Assembly: GCA_965206125.1 (NCBI GenBank)
Contig: CBDBIN010000044.1
Span: 388,910 to 452,909, forward strand
DNA length: 64,000 nucleotides
Reading direction: 5' to 3'
From: CAXWPM01 sp965206125
GTDB taxonomy: Bacteria > Acidobacteriota > Terriglobia > 20CM-2-55-15
Part shown: piece after piece, positions 17,467 to 25,812 of the stretch
Position numbering within the stretch: the stretch's first letter is position 1
Layout of the letters: every line of letters starts with the position of its first letter
The notes under the pieces: generated by a model
What the model saw: only the letters and a program-made list of their open reading frames with translations
Told to the model about the DNA's origin: nothing
Database searches by the model: none
Made by a program: the position numbers and the translations under genes

Positions 17467-20112
17467 GTGCCGATGCAAATACCTCAGGTGCCTGCCGTTT
17501 TCGTCGTAGTGTTTCTTCTTATGGCTCTATCGGGCTGCAACCTCGGGCCGGGCGACATCGCCGACCCGGATGCGGGAATCCCTCTGACCCTGGCCGAGGA
17601 GCGTCGGCGGACCATCTCGGATCTACGCTACGACCTGGCCTTTGACATCCCCCCAGAGGTTCATGAGCCGATCATGGGTCGGTTGACTGCTCGCTTCACG
17701 CTGTCCGACGCTGCGAACCCCCTCGTGTTCGATTTCGCCCCGGCTTCGGATCTGGAACTGCTGCCGGGACGCGAGTTCGTGGAATCGGTGATGGCAGGCG
17801 GTACAGAAGTGGAGTTTCGGACCGCGAACGGCCACGTCATCGTTCCGGCCGGCGACCTGGTGGTTGGGGAAAATTCCGTCGAGATCACCTTCCGCGCGGG
17901 CGATGCCTCGCTCAACCGCAACGCGGAATTTCTCTACGCCCTGTTCGTCCCTGCCCGCGCCCACACGGTCTTTCCGGTTTTCGACCAGCCCGACATGAAA
18001 GCGCGCTACACGCTGGAGCTGACCGTTCCCGCCCGCTGGCGAGCGGTGGCAAACGGCGCGGAGATCGGGCGGGAAGAGCTGGGGGACCGAGCCCGGATCC
18101 GGTACGCGGAGACCCAACCGATCTCCACGTATCTTTTCGCGTTCGCCGCCGGTCTGTTCGAGGTCGAGGAGGCGGAACGCAACGGGCGCACCATGCGTAT
18201 GTTCCACCGGGAGACCGATTCGGAGAAGGTTGCGCGTAACCGGGACGAGGTGTTCGACCTGCACGCAGCCGCGCTCGAGTGGCTCGAGGAGTACACCGGC
18301 ATCCCGTACCCGTTCGGCAAGTTCGACTTTGCGGCGATCCCCGCGTTCCAGTACGGGGGCATGGAACACCCCGGGGCGATCTTCTACCGGGACGGTGCCA
18401 TGCTGCTGGACGAATCGGCGACGCAGAACCAGATGCTCGGCCGCGCCAGCACGATCGCGCACGAGACCGCTCACATGTGGTTTGGGGATCTGGTGACGAT
18501 GGAATGGTTCAGCGACGTCTGGATGAAGGAAGTGTTCGCCAATTTCATGGCCGCGAAGATCGTCAACCCGTCGTTCCCCGAGGTGAACCACGACCTGCGC
18601 TTCCTGACGGCGCACTACCCGTCGGCCTACGGAGTGGACCGTACCGAAGGCACGCACTCGATCCGGCAGGATCTGGGCAACCTCAACGAGGCGGGAAGCT
18701 TGTACGGCGCGATCATTTACCAGAAGGCACCCATCGTGATGCAGCAACTCGAACGCATGATCGGTGAGGAAGCGTTCCGGGACGGCCTGCGTGAATACCT
18801 CGATGAATTCCAGTTCGGCAACGCGACCTGGATCGATCTGGTGGAGGCTTTTGACGCCCAGACCGACATCGACGTGGCCGCCTGGAGTCGTGCCTGGGTC
18901 GAAGAGCCCGGCAGGCCGGTCATCCGGACCGAATTGGCGCTCGACGACGCGGGGGCAGTCGAAGGGCTGGCCTTCGTCCAGAGCGATCCTATGGAGGGAA
19001 GGTCGTTGCGCTGGTCTCAGCAGATCGAGGTCCTGATCGGCTCGGGCGGAAGCATTCGATCAATTCCCCTGGAACTCCGGGAAGAGCGCACGGAAGTTCC
19101 CGACGCGGCTTCTATGCCCCGACCCGACTTCATCCTGCCGACCGGAGGAGGCCTGGCCTACGGGGACATCGTCCTGGACGATGCGAGCAGGGAGTACCTG
19201 CTCGAACACCTGCCCGATCTGGACGACCCGGTCACACGAGGCGCCGCATGGGTGACGCTGTGGGAAGAGATGCTGGGACGCCGTGTTACGCCGTCGGCAC
19301 TGATGGACCTTGCACTGAGATCTCTGCCACGCGAGGACACCGAGCAGTTGGTCCAGCTCGCCCTGGGATACGTCGGCAGCGTGTACTGGCGCTACCTTCC
19401 CGCTTCCGACCGTGAGGCGCTGGCGTTACGCCTGGAGCGTGACCTTCGTGCGGGAATTCGCCGCTCATCGTCGTCGAGCCTCAAGTCGGCATACTTTTCC
19501 GCATTCCGTTCGGTCGTGACGACGCCCGACGGCATGGCCTTCCTCGAACGGGTCTGGCGAAGGCAGGAGGAGATTCCCGGACTCACGCTGTCCGAGCCAG
19601 ACGAAACTTCAATGGCCCAACAGCTCGCCATGCGGTCTCATCCCGAGGCGGCGGCCATCCTGGCCGAACAGCTGGAGCGCATCGAGAATCCCGACAGGAA
19701 GGAGCGGTTCGAGTTCGTGAAGCCGACGCTGTCGGCCAATATTGAAGATCGCCAGGCATTCTTCGCCGGACTGGGGGATCCATACAACCGGAGGAGGGAA
19801 CCGTGGGCCCTGGAAGGGCTCAGAAATCTGAACCACCCCCTGCGCGCGGCCGAGGCGGTGGTTTACATTCTGCCAGCACTGAACGAACTGCGCGAGGTCC
19901 AGGAGACCGGAGATATCTTCTTCCCGCGGAGCTGGGTCAGCGCCGTCCTGAACGGCCACAACAGCAGTAGCGTCGCCTCTGACGTCCGGCGCTTCCTGGC
20001 CGACCAGGGCAACGACTACCCGGTCCGTCTCCGGCGAATCATCCTGCAGGCGGCCGACTCGGTCTTCCGAGCCGCCGAGATCCTGGAACCAGAACAGAAC
20101 CGGGAGCCGTAG
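17467..20112 (+). CDS. M1-family aminopeptidase lipoprotein
   Basis: An 881-residue zinc aminopeptidase of the gluzincin M1 family. The N-terminus has a lipoprotein signal (FLLMALSGCNL), so the enzyme is likely anchored to a membrane outside the cytoplasm. The substrate-anchoring exopeptidase motif is QYGGMEHPGAIFY, a GGMEH form of the classical GAMEN. The zinc site is HETAHMW, beginning at about residue 332, followed by KEVFANFMA with the third ligand. The C-terminal third has the helical ERAP1-like C region (DNPVTRG-type repeats). The last codons CAG AAC CGG GAG CCG TAG lie within a dispersed repeat. It probably trims peptides for uptake together with the other peptidases here. Confidence 0.93.
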   Translation: MPMQIPQVPAVFVVVFLLMALSGCNLGPGDIADPDAGIPLTLAEERRRTISDLRYDLAFDIPPEVHEPIMGRLTARFTLSDAANPLVFDFAPASDLELLPGREFVESVMAGGTEVEFRTANGHVIVPAGDLVVGENSVEITFRAGDASLNRNAEFLYALFVPARAHTVFPVFDQPDMKARYTLELTVPARWRAVANGAEIGREELGDRARIRYAETQPISTYLFAFAAGLFEVEEAERNGRTMRMFHRETDSEKVARNRDEVFDLHAAALEWLEEYTGIPYPFGKFDFAAIPAFQYGGMEHPGAIFYRDGAMLLDESATQNQMLGRASTIAHETAHMWFGDLVTMEWFSDVWMKEVFANFMAAKIVNPSFPEVNHDLRFLTAHYPSAYGVDRTEGTHSIRQDLGNLNEAGSLYGAIIYQKAPIVMQQLERMIGEEAFRDGLREYLDEFQFGNATWIDLVEAFDAQTDIDVAAWSRAWVEEPGRPVIRTELALDDAGAVEGLAFVQSDPMEGRSLRWSQQIEVLIGSGGSIRSIPLELREERTEVPDAASMPRPDFILPTGGGLAYGDIVLDDASREYLLEHLPDLDDPVTRGAAWVTLWEEMLGRRVTPSALMDLALRSLPREDTEQLVQLALGYVGSVYWRYLPASDREALALRLERDLRAGIRRSSSSSLKSAYFSAFRSVVTTPDGMAFLERVWRRQEEIPGLTLSEPDETSMAQQLAMRSHPEAAAILAEQLERIENPDRKERFEFVKPTLSANIEDRQAFFAGLGDPYNRRREPWALEGLRNLNHPLRAAEAVVYILPALNELREVQETGDIFFPRSWVSAVLNGHNSSSVASDVRRFLADQGNDYPVRLRRIILQAADSVFRAAEILEPEQNREP

Positions 20113-20124
20113 CGACCGGGTAAT
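20095..20124. repeat. R2 repeat copy at the 3' end of the M1 gene
   Basis: The sequence CAGAACCGGGAGCCGTAGCG continuing to ACCGGGTAAT matches the R2 arms at 5062-5080 and 37361-37389. It supplies the last five codons and the TAG stop of the upstream gene. A partial second arm (CAGCGGTAGCGGTCG) follows at 20136-20150. Confidence 0.7.
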
Positions 20125-20156
20125 CCCCGTTCCTGCAGCGGTAGCGGTCGAGATTT

Positions 20157-20183
20157 AATAGGGACTGACGTGCCTGTCCCTAT
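20157..20183. repeat. AATAGGGAC palindrome (family R3)
   Basis: AATAGGGAC, ten unrelated bases, then GTCCCTAT. This is an inverted repeat with an 8-bp stem. A second copy with the same stem and spacer length is at 34797-34826. It is not followed by a T-run, so I treat it as a dispersed repeat rather than a terminator. Confidence 0.65.
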
Positions 20184-20322
20184 CAAACGCTCCTACAGCT
20201 TTGGCCCCTCATTCCGGATAAGCGTTCACAAGTTCATTCAACAGCCCGGTGGCGCTCGGTGACAGGTTGGTCCCCGGAGGTAACTCGATGGCGCTGAATG
20301 AAAGAGCATATCGGGAGATGCA

Positions 20323-22164
20323 GTGACCCACGAAGATCCCAGGCTGGAATATGGAAGACGGCTCGAAGCCCGTGCCCGAGAAGTGCGTCGCTACGAGCAG
20401 ATTTCGCGCCGGATTGCGGCCGCCCGACTGGCGGCGGTGATCGCGCTCCTGGTTATGGCCTGGCTCGTTCTCTGGCGCGATGCCTTCAGCGGCTGGTGGC
20501 TCATGGTTCCCGCTGGCGCGTTTGTCGTCCTGGCTCTGGTCCACACCGGCATCGATGCCGGCATGCTTCGCGCCCGGGAGGCGGTCCGGTTTTACGAAGA
20601 CGGGCTGGCGCGCCTTGAGGACCGGTGGATCGGGAGGCGGCGCGCGAAGGAGCCTCTGCGTGACGAATCCCATCTCTACGCTGCAGATCTGGATTTGTTT
20701 GGCGAAGCTTCGCTGTTCGAACTGCTCTCGACGGCGCGCACCCGGTCAGGAGAAGAGACCCTGGCCGACTGGCTCGCTGCGCCCGCGGATCGGTCCGAGA
20801 TCCTGGCCAGACAGCAGGCGGTCGAGGAGTTGCGCTCTGGGATCGAGCTCAGGGAAGACCTCGCCACGCTCGGCGCCGGCTCCCGGGCCAAACTACATCC
20901 GGACCGGATTCGAACCTGGGCCGCCGCCCCGGTCGTCCTCAGTGGACGGGTGCCCCGCATTTTCGGCCTCGTCATCGCGGCAATCCTCTGGACTGCGCTC
21001 GGCGCTGTCCTCTCCATCGGATCGAGCAGTGCGTGGCTCTTCTTGTACGGCGCGCTCGTCGTTGCGGCAGGATTCGGTGCGTTTTATCGTCGTCGGGTTC
21101 GATCCGTCGGGGCGTCGGTCGATGAACAGCGGAGCGACTTTGAGCTTCTGTCGCGGATCCTGACACGTCTGGAGCGGGAGAGGTTTCGTTCCGACAAGCT
21201 TGCCGCGATCCGTTCGTCTCTCGACGCCGACGGCCTGCCGCCCTCCCGGCAACTGGCCCGCTTCGCCCGGCTTGCCGACATGCTCGACTGGAGGCGGGGC
21301 GAAATGGTGCTGGTCTTGCTCATCCTGGCGATGTTCCAGCCCGACGTCCTCATTCTTCCGTTCTCGTTCCTGCTGTGGTCGACGCAAATGGCCTTCGCCC
21401 TCGAGGACTGGAGGAAGACATGCGGAACGGCCATCGGTCGATGGATTGGGGCGGTAGGGGAACTCGAGGCGCTGTCTGCGCTCGCCGGATACGCCTACGA
21501 GCATCCGTCTGATCCTTTCCCCGAAATCGTCGACGAAGAAGTCGCAATTTTCGACGGTGAAGACCTCGGGCACCCCTTGATCCCGTCCAACCAGGGAGTC
21601 CGCAACTCCGTCCGGCTGGGGGCCGAACCTCAGCTGGCGGTCGTGAGTGGATCGAACATGTCGGGCAAGAGCACCCTGCTCAGGACCGTGGGCGTCAACG
21701 CCGTGATGGCGCTCGCGGGAGCTCCGGTACGGGCCCGGCGTCTGCGATTATCGGTCGTGGCAATCGGGGCGACGCTGCGCATCCAGGATTCGCTCCAGGC
21801 GGGCACCTCGCGCTTCTACAACGAAGTCCGAAGGATCCGCCAGATCATGGACCTTACAGCCGGGGTGCATCCGGCTCTGTTCCTGCTCGACGAGCTGCTC
21901 CACGGAACCAACTCCCACGATCGAGCGGTCGGCGCTGAAGCCATTGTCCGCGGCCTGATCGAACACGGAGCTATCGGCCTGGCGACGACCCACGACCTTG
22001 CACTGGCCGAGGTCGCCGACAAGCTGGCGCCCCGGGCCGTCAACGTTCATTTCGAGGACGACATCCGCGGAGGAAAGGTGGTTTTCGACTACAAGATGAG
22101 GGCCGGCGTTGTCAGCAAGAGCAACGCGCTGGAGTTGATGCGGGCGGTAGGTCTGGAAGTGTGA
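20323..22164 (+). CDS. Membrane-associated MutS-family ATPase
   Basis: A 613-residue protein whose C-terminal third is a MutS ABC-type ATPase domain: Walker A in SGSNMSGKSTLLRTVG, Walker B in ALFLLDELLHGTNSHDR, and the downstream ATTHDLAL histidine loop. The N-terminal DNA-mismatch domains I-IV of true MutS are absent; a MutS core/clamp-like helical region remains. Hydrophobic helices occur at residues of about 33-80 (LAAVIALLVMAWLVLW and MVPAGAFVVLALVHT) and at about 205-250 and 330-350, so the protein is likely membrane-bound. Such proteins occur in Bacteroidetes and Acidobacteria with unknown function, and mismatch repair is doubtful. The start is GTG behind GGGAGATG. Confidence 0.85.
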   Translation: MTHEDPRLEYGRRLEARAREVRRYEQISRRIAAARLAAVIALLVMAWLVLWRDAFSGWWLMVPAGAFVVLALVHTGIDAGMLRAREAVRFYEDGLARLEDRWIGRRRAKEPLRDESHLYAADLDLFGEASLFELLSTARTRSGEETLADWLAAPADRSEILARQQAVEELRSGIELREDLATLGAGSRAKLHPDRIRTWAAAPVVLSGRVPRIFGLVIAAILWTALGAVLSIGSSSAWLFLYGALVVAAGFGAFYRRRVRSVGASVDEQRSDFELLSRILTRLERERFRSDKLAAIRSSLDADGLPPSRQLARFARLADMLDWRRGEMVLVLLILAMFQPDVLILPFSFLLWSTQMAFALEDWRKTCGTAIGRWIGAVGELEALSALAGYAYEHPSDPFPEIVDEEVAIFDGEDLGHPLIPSNQGVRNSVRLGAEPQLAVVSGSNMSGKSTLLRTVGVNAVMALAGAPVRARRLRLSVVAIGATLRIQDSLQAGTSRFYNEVRRIRQIMDLTAGVHPALFLLDELLHGTNSHDRAVGAEAIVRGLIEHGAIGLATTHDLALAEVADKLAPRAVNVHFEDDIRGGKVVFDYKMRAGVVSKSNALELMRAVGLEV

Positions 22165-22191
22165 GGGCAGTCCGCGAAAGTCAGCGTCCGG

Positions 22192-22215
22192 CTGTAGCGG
22201 CGGTCTATGACCGCC
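22192..22215. repeat. REP-like palindrome (family R1)
   Basis: CTGTAGC followed by hairpin GGCGGTC-TAT-GACCGCC, 7 perfect base pairs. It lies between two convergent genes, the MutS-family gene and the DUF3501 gene. Confidence 0.7.
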
Positions 22216-22227
22216 GAACGACTCGTT

Positions 22228-22785
22228 CTACGACGTCACAAGATCCTTCGAAAGGGCGGCGATCTGTCGCGGTTCCAGTTCGACCTCGAGTTCAAAGTCC
22301 GGGTGCGAGCACCCGATGCGTTGCAGAATGCGGTCACCAATGGCGAACTTCAGGTACTGAACCGAGCTGATCCGATCCGTGCCGACCTGCCGTGGGTCGA
22401 ATTGTGCCGGAGATCGCTCCCCGCCCTGTGTCGTCAGGTAAATGGTTTCGGGGAGGTTGGTCCAACGTGCGAGGAGCCCAGCCCGCTCCTCGTCATCGCT
22501 GATCTCGATCAACAGCGTGCATCCGAGCTCACCCCGGTCTCCGAGCAACTCGTTGTACGTGTCGATCTCGTGTTGAATCGCGGGTTCGCCATCGATGCCC
22601 TCGGTCCGGATCATCTCCTGCACCTGGTACAGGATCGTGTCGTGGTTCTCGAAGAGAAACGTCAGGTACGGCCCGAGATGGATGCGTCGGTCTTGCTTTT
22701 GCGCGATTACGTTCCGACGGAACTCGTCGCGTACGGATTCATAATCCTGGCGGGACCGAACCTCCGTGCTCGTTACTTTATTCAT
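22228..22785 (-). CDS. DUF3501 family protein
   Basis: A 185-residue soluble protein of the DUF3501 family, whose members are usually encoded beside a rubrerythrin and an Fe-S oxidoreductase, exactly as here. Recognisable family words are RDEFRRNVIAQKQDRRIHLG, YLTFLFENHDTILYQVQEM and ELGCTLLIEI. The start at 22785 follows GGGGAGAACGTGGCG and overlaps the end of the upstream Fe-S protein gene by 8 bases, implying translational coupling. No enzymatic residues can be assigned. The conserved neighbourhood implies a role in the peroxide-response module, which is inference. Confidence 0.85.
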   Translation of the reverse strand: MNKVTSTEVRSRQDYESVRDEFRRNVIAQKQDRRIHLGPYLTFLFENHDTILYQVQEMIRTEGIDGEPAIQHEIDTYNELLGDRGELGCTLLIEISDDEERAGLLARWTNLPETIYLTTQGGERSPAQFDPRQVGTDRISSVQYLKFAIGDRILQRIGCSHPDFELEVELEPRQIAALSKDLVTS

Positions 22786-24145
22786 CGCCACGTTCTCCCC
22801 GAGGAACCCGTAGGGGGAATCCATCCTCGCGGTAGGCGCGAGCCAGGATCGACATGGGATGCATCGGCTTTACCCCGGCGTGCTGTTCAAACTGCAGGGC
22901 CGCCAGTGGGCAGTCGGTCGACCAGACTTCCGCGGCGGAGTCTTGCATCCCGTCGAAGGCCTTCCTGCCGACACGTTGAGACGGCAAGAAGCCCTCGACC
23001 TTCATCGCGTGGGTGCCGTCGTGCCCGCAGCACTCGGTCACTGTCTTCGGGACGACCCCTGGGATCTTGCGCAGCAGGTCACGTCCCTTGAAGCCCACCG
23101 ACTGTGCCCTCAGATGGCACGGCGCATGATAGCCGAGGCTCTCGCCGGGCGAGCTCTTGAAGTCTTCGTTGAAACGGTCTTCGGTGCGAATAGACCAGAG
23201 GTACTCACTCGGATCCATCGTCGCTGCCGCGACGCGTTCGGCCGTTTCAAGGTATTCCCTCGACACCAGCGTCGGATACTCACGCCGCAACATCATCGAA
23301 CAGGTTGGGTTGATCGCCACGACCTTCGCACCCGCTTCGACAAAGGGAACCAATCGATCGAGATTGGCGTGCGCCTGCCGACGGAGCCCTTCGATGTCGC
23401 CGGCTTCCCATCGGGGCATGCCGCAGCATTCCAGGCCCTTCACGCACCCGATGTCCACCCGATTGCGTTCGAAAACGTCAACCGTGTCCCGGCCGATCTC
23501 CGGCTCATTGTTTTCGACATAGCAGGTTTGGAACAGGACGACTTCAGCCTTCTCGGAGGCGTTGCGCACGAGGCCTCGCCGGTGGGCCCACTTCGAGAAC
23601 GTCGTGGATGCGAAGTTGGGCAGCAGCTTGTCGCGATGGATGCCGATGACCTTTTCGAGGAACCAGCGGTGGGCCGACACTCGGTTCATCACGTTGGCCA
23701 TGCCGAAGCTGGCACGGGACAGCAGGCCCGCTTTGTCGGGGTCCCCGAGGATCTTCTCCCGCAAGCCGACGCCGCTTGTCCGGGTTTCCTGGGCCTTGTG
23801 TCGATGGACGAGCTTGGGAAAATCCAGCTTGCATTCGTGACCGTCGCGAAGCGTGTAGGGGCACTGTACCTCACAGAGTTTGCACTGGAAGCAGGCGTCC
23901 ATCACGGTCCGGGTTTCGCCGGCGGTGATGCGGGTCACGTCACCGTCGTACTTGTCGTCGAGCAATTCGAAAAGGCTGGGGAACGAGTCGCAGTACTTGA
24001 AGCACATGCGGCATCCATGGCAGATCTCGAACGTCCGCTGAACTTCCTTCTCGAGCGCCTTCGGATCCCAGTACGTCGGGTCGTTGGGATCGTAGGAGAG
24101 TCCGTCGGTGGGCTGGTAAGAGATGCGTTCGGTGCCTTCTGACAT
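22778..24145 (-). CDS. HdrD/GlpC-like Fe-S protein
   Basis: A 455-residue heterodisulfide-reductase-related protein. Near the N-terminus are two ferredoxin-type cluster motifs: CHGCRMCFKYC at about residue 43 and CFQCKLCEVQCPY at about residue 85. The C-terminal half has two CCG domains with GLECCGMPRWEAGD and VTECCGHDGTHAMK, ligands of the non-cubane or extra [4Fe-4S] clusters in HdrB/GlpC proteins. No FAD domain is present, so it probably relays electrons to or from a partner. It lies between rubrerythrin and DUF3501 on the same strand, and it may supply electrons to the rubredoxin-less rubrerythrin (inference). Confidence 0.88.
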   Translation of the reverse strand: MSEGTERISYQPTDGLSYDPNDPTYWDPKALEKEVQRTFEICHGCRMCFKYCDSFPSLFELLDDKYDGDVTRITAGETRTVMDACFQCKLCEVQCPYTLRDGHECKLDFPKLVHRHKAQETRTSGVGLREKILGDPDKAGLLSRASFGMANVMNRVSAHRWFLEKVIGIHRDKLLPNFASTTFSKWAHRRGLVRNASEKAEVVLFQTCYVENNEPEIGRDTVDVFERNRVDIGCVKGLECCGMPRWEAGDIEGLRRQAHANLDRLVPFVEAGAKVVAINPTCSMMLRREYPTLVSREYLETAERVAAATMDPSEYLWSIRTEDRFNEDFKSSPGESLGYHAPCHLRAQSVGFKGRDLLRKIPGVVPKTVTECCGHDGTHAMKVEGFLPSQRVGRKAFDGMQDSAAEVWSTDCPLAALQFEQHAGVKPMHPMSILARAYREDGFPLRVPRGERGDE

Positions 24146-24159
24146 GTGGCTCGGTTCGT

Positions 24160-24226
24160 CTGTAGGTGCGGTCTATGACCGCACGCTCCGAGGTTCATGA
24201 ACGTGCGCTCGGGAGCGCACCTACAG
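24160..24226. repeat. Inverted pair of REP-like palindromes (family R1)
   Basis: Copy 1 is CTGTAGG with hairpin TGCGGTC-TAT-GACCGCA at 24160-24183. Copy 2 is inverted and more diverged, reading on the minus strand as CTGTAGG then TGCGCTC-CCGA-GCGCAC, ending at 24226. The pair fills the gap between the Fe-S protein gene and the rubrerythrin gene and could fold into a stable structure in the shared transcript. Confidence 0.7.
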
Positions 24227-24236
24227 AAGAGTCGGG

Positions 24237-24659
24237 TCAGTCGACGCTGTCGAGCATCTTCGTGAATCGGCCCGCGTGCGACTTTTCGGCCTTGGCCAGC
24301 GTTTCGAACCAGTCTGAGATCTCTCCGAACCCCTCTTCGCGAGCGGTTTTCGCCATGCCCGGATACATATCCGTGTACTCGTAGGTTTCACCCGCGATCG
24401 CCGCCTGGAGGTTCAGCGTCGTGTCGCCGAGCGGCAGACCCGTGGCTGGGTCGCCAACCTGCTTCAGGTAGTCCAGGTGACCATGGGCGTGGCCGGTCTC
24501 GCCCTCGGCCGTCTCGCGGAAATTGCTCGCTACTTCCGGGTAGCCTTCGATGTCGGCGACCTTGGCGAAGTACAGGTACCGGCGGTTGGCCTGCGATTCG
24601 CCGGCGAATGCATCTTTGAGGTTGCCATGGGTTTTTGTGCCTTCAAGAGATTGGGACAT
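24237..24659 (-). CDS. Rubrerythrin (rubredoxin-less)
   Basis: A 140-residue four-helix diiron protein that reduces hydrogen peroxide. The metal-binding glutamates and histidines are visible in AFAGESQANRRY, RETAEGETGHAHGH, AIAGETYEY and KAEKSHAGRF. The C-terminal rubredoxin domain of classical rubrerythrin is missing, so electrons must come from a separate donor. The adjacent Fe-S protein is a natural candidate. AGAGGT lies 10 bases before the ATG. The upstream region has a TATAAT box and an OxyR-like operator, and oxyR itself is immediately upstream on the same strand, so peroxide induction is very likely. Confidence 0.93.
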   Translation of the reverse strand: MSQSLEGTKTHGNLKDAFAGESQANRRYLYFAKVADIEGYPEVASNFRETAEGETGHAHGHLDYLKQVGDPATGLPLGDTTLNLQAAIAGETYEYTDMYPGMAKTAREEGFGEISDWFETLAKAEKSHAGRFTKMLDSVD

Positions 24660-24744
24660 CGTCTGTTTTACCTCTGTTTGTTCCGGCCGAACGTGCGGCC
24701 GTCCAGGATTGAGTTCTTGGCTCCCGAATGATCGCGCAGTTTTG

Positions 24745-24750
24745 ATTATA
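24745..24750 (-). promoter_or_regulatory. -10 box of the rubrerythrin promoter
   Basis: A perfect TATAAT on the minus strand about 86 bases before the rubrerythrin start. There is no good -35 hexamer at 16-18 bases upstream, and that position is occupied by the OxyR-like operator. This is typical of an activator-dependent promoter. Confidence 0.6.
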
Positions 24751-24756
24751 GATCAA

Positions 24757-24791
24757 ATCGATTGTATCTATGTAAGATAGATGATACCTAT
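24757..24791 (-). promoter_or_regulatory. OxyR-like operator
   Basis: Read on the minus strand the site is ATAG-N7-CTAT-N5-ATAG-N7-CGAT. Each half matches the ATAGntnnnanCTAT consensus: the first perfectly, the second with one mismatch (CGAT for CTAT). The gap between halves is 5 rather than the usual 7 bases. It covers the oxyR stop codon and ends six bases before the TATAAT box. Confidence 0.65.
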
Positions 24792-25750
24792 TTGAACTGA
24801 CCCTGCAGGCTCAGCACATTGAACGAACGCGATCGTGTCCTGGGCAGGGTATCGGGGAGGCGGGATTCGATCGTGGATCTCAGGACTCGCATGACGGCTT
24901 TCTTCAAGTGTCCGCGGCGATGCACCAGGCTGACCTCTCTTGCCGGAGTCGGCCTTCGGATAGGAATCACCCGGCCTTCAAATCTGCGCTGCTTGATCGC
25001 CTCGGCGGCCATGAGGGGAAGCAGCGTGTATCCCTGGCTCCGTGACACCAACTCGATGACTGTTTCCAGGCTCCCCCCCTTCAGGTGCACGGATGGAAAG
25101 GTGCCCCGCTGGTCTCCGGAACCACAGACGACGATCACTTGTTCCCGGAGACAATGCTCCTCCGATAGGAGCCAGAGGCCTTTCGGGTTCAGCGTCTTCT
25201 CAGATACCCGGGTCTTCGCCGCCAGTGGATGCCCGGGCACCGCGTAGACATAGAGGGGCTCGTAGTAGAGGGGTTCCTCTTCGATACGCGTCAGGCCGAG
25301 AGGTGTTGCAAGAATCGCGGCGTCGAGCAGGTCGCGGTCGAGAGCTTCGATGATCCTGTCCGTTGGCTGTTCCTCGATAAAGAGTTCCACCTTCGGATAG
25401 CGTGACGTGAATTCCTTGAGGAAGCGCGGCACCAGGTAAGGCGCAATCGTTGGAATCACCGCGAGCCGGAACTCTCCAGACACATCGTCCAGGTTCCTAC
25501 TCGCCAGCAGCTCGAGTCGATGGAACTCGTTCAGCACGACCTTTGCCTGCTCGATGATGGGTTTGCCGTCGTCGGTCGGAAGTATCGGCTGTTTGCTCCG
25601 GTCGAACAGGGCCAGGCCCAACTCGTCTTCCAGCTTCTGCAACTGGGCGCTCAGCGTGGGTTGGGAAACGTTCGACAGCGCGGCGGCGCGGCCGAAGTGC
25701 CGGCACCGGTCCAGGGCAACCACGTATTCCAATTGAGTGATCGTTGCCAT
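24788..25750 (-). CDS. oxyR: Peroxide-sensing LysR-type regulator OxyR
   Basis: A 320-residue LysR-family activator. The N-terminal winged helix-turn-helix contains HFGRAAALSNVSQPTLSAQLQKLE. The sensory domain retains the redox pair Cys200 and Cys209 in EEHCLREQVIVVCGSG, nine residues apart as in Escherichia coli OxyR (199 and 208). Oxidation of this pair to a disulfide is the known activation mechanism. The rubrerythrin gene lies directly downstream, with an operator overlapping the oxyR stop codon, so OxyR probably activates that module. Several LysR regulators resemble OxyR, but the conserved cysteine pair makes this call firm. Confidence 0.92.
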   Translation of the reverse strand: MATITQLEYVVALDRCRHFGRAAALSNVSQPTLSAQLQKLEDELGLALFDRSKQPILPTDDGKPIIEQAKVVLNEFHRLELLASRNLDDVSGEFRLAVIPTIAPYLVPRFLKEFTSRYPKVELFIEEQPTDRIIEALDRDLLDAAILATPLGLTRIEEEPLYYEPLYVYAVPGHPLAAKTRVSEKTLNPKGLWLLSEEHCLREQVIVVCGSGDQRGTFPSVHLKGGSLETVIELVSRSQGYTLLPLMAAEAIKQRRFEGRVIPIRRPTPAREVSLVHRRGHLKKAVMRVLRSTIESRLPDTLPRTRSRSFNVLSLQGQFK

Positions 25751-25812
25751 AGAGGGAGTCTATCAGTTCGGGAGACGATACGGGCGGGGTGGACCGGCAG
25801 GTGTATCGAGCG

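Noticed and set aside
20157..20183. R3 palindrome as a rho-independent terminator of the M1 gene
   Set aside because: No T-run follows and the same palindrome recurs elsewhere with a conserved spacer length.
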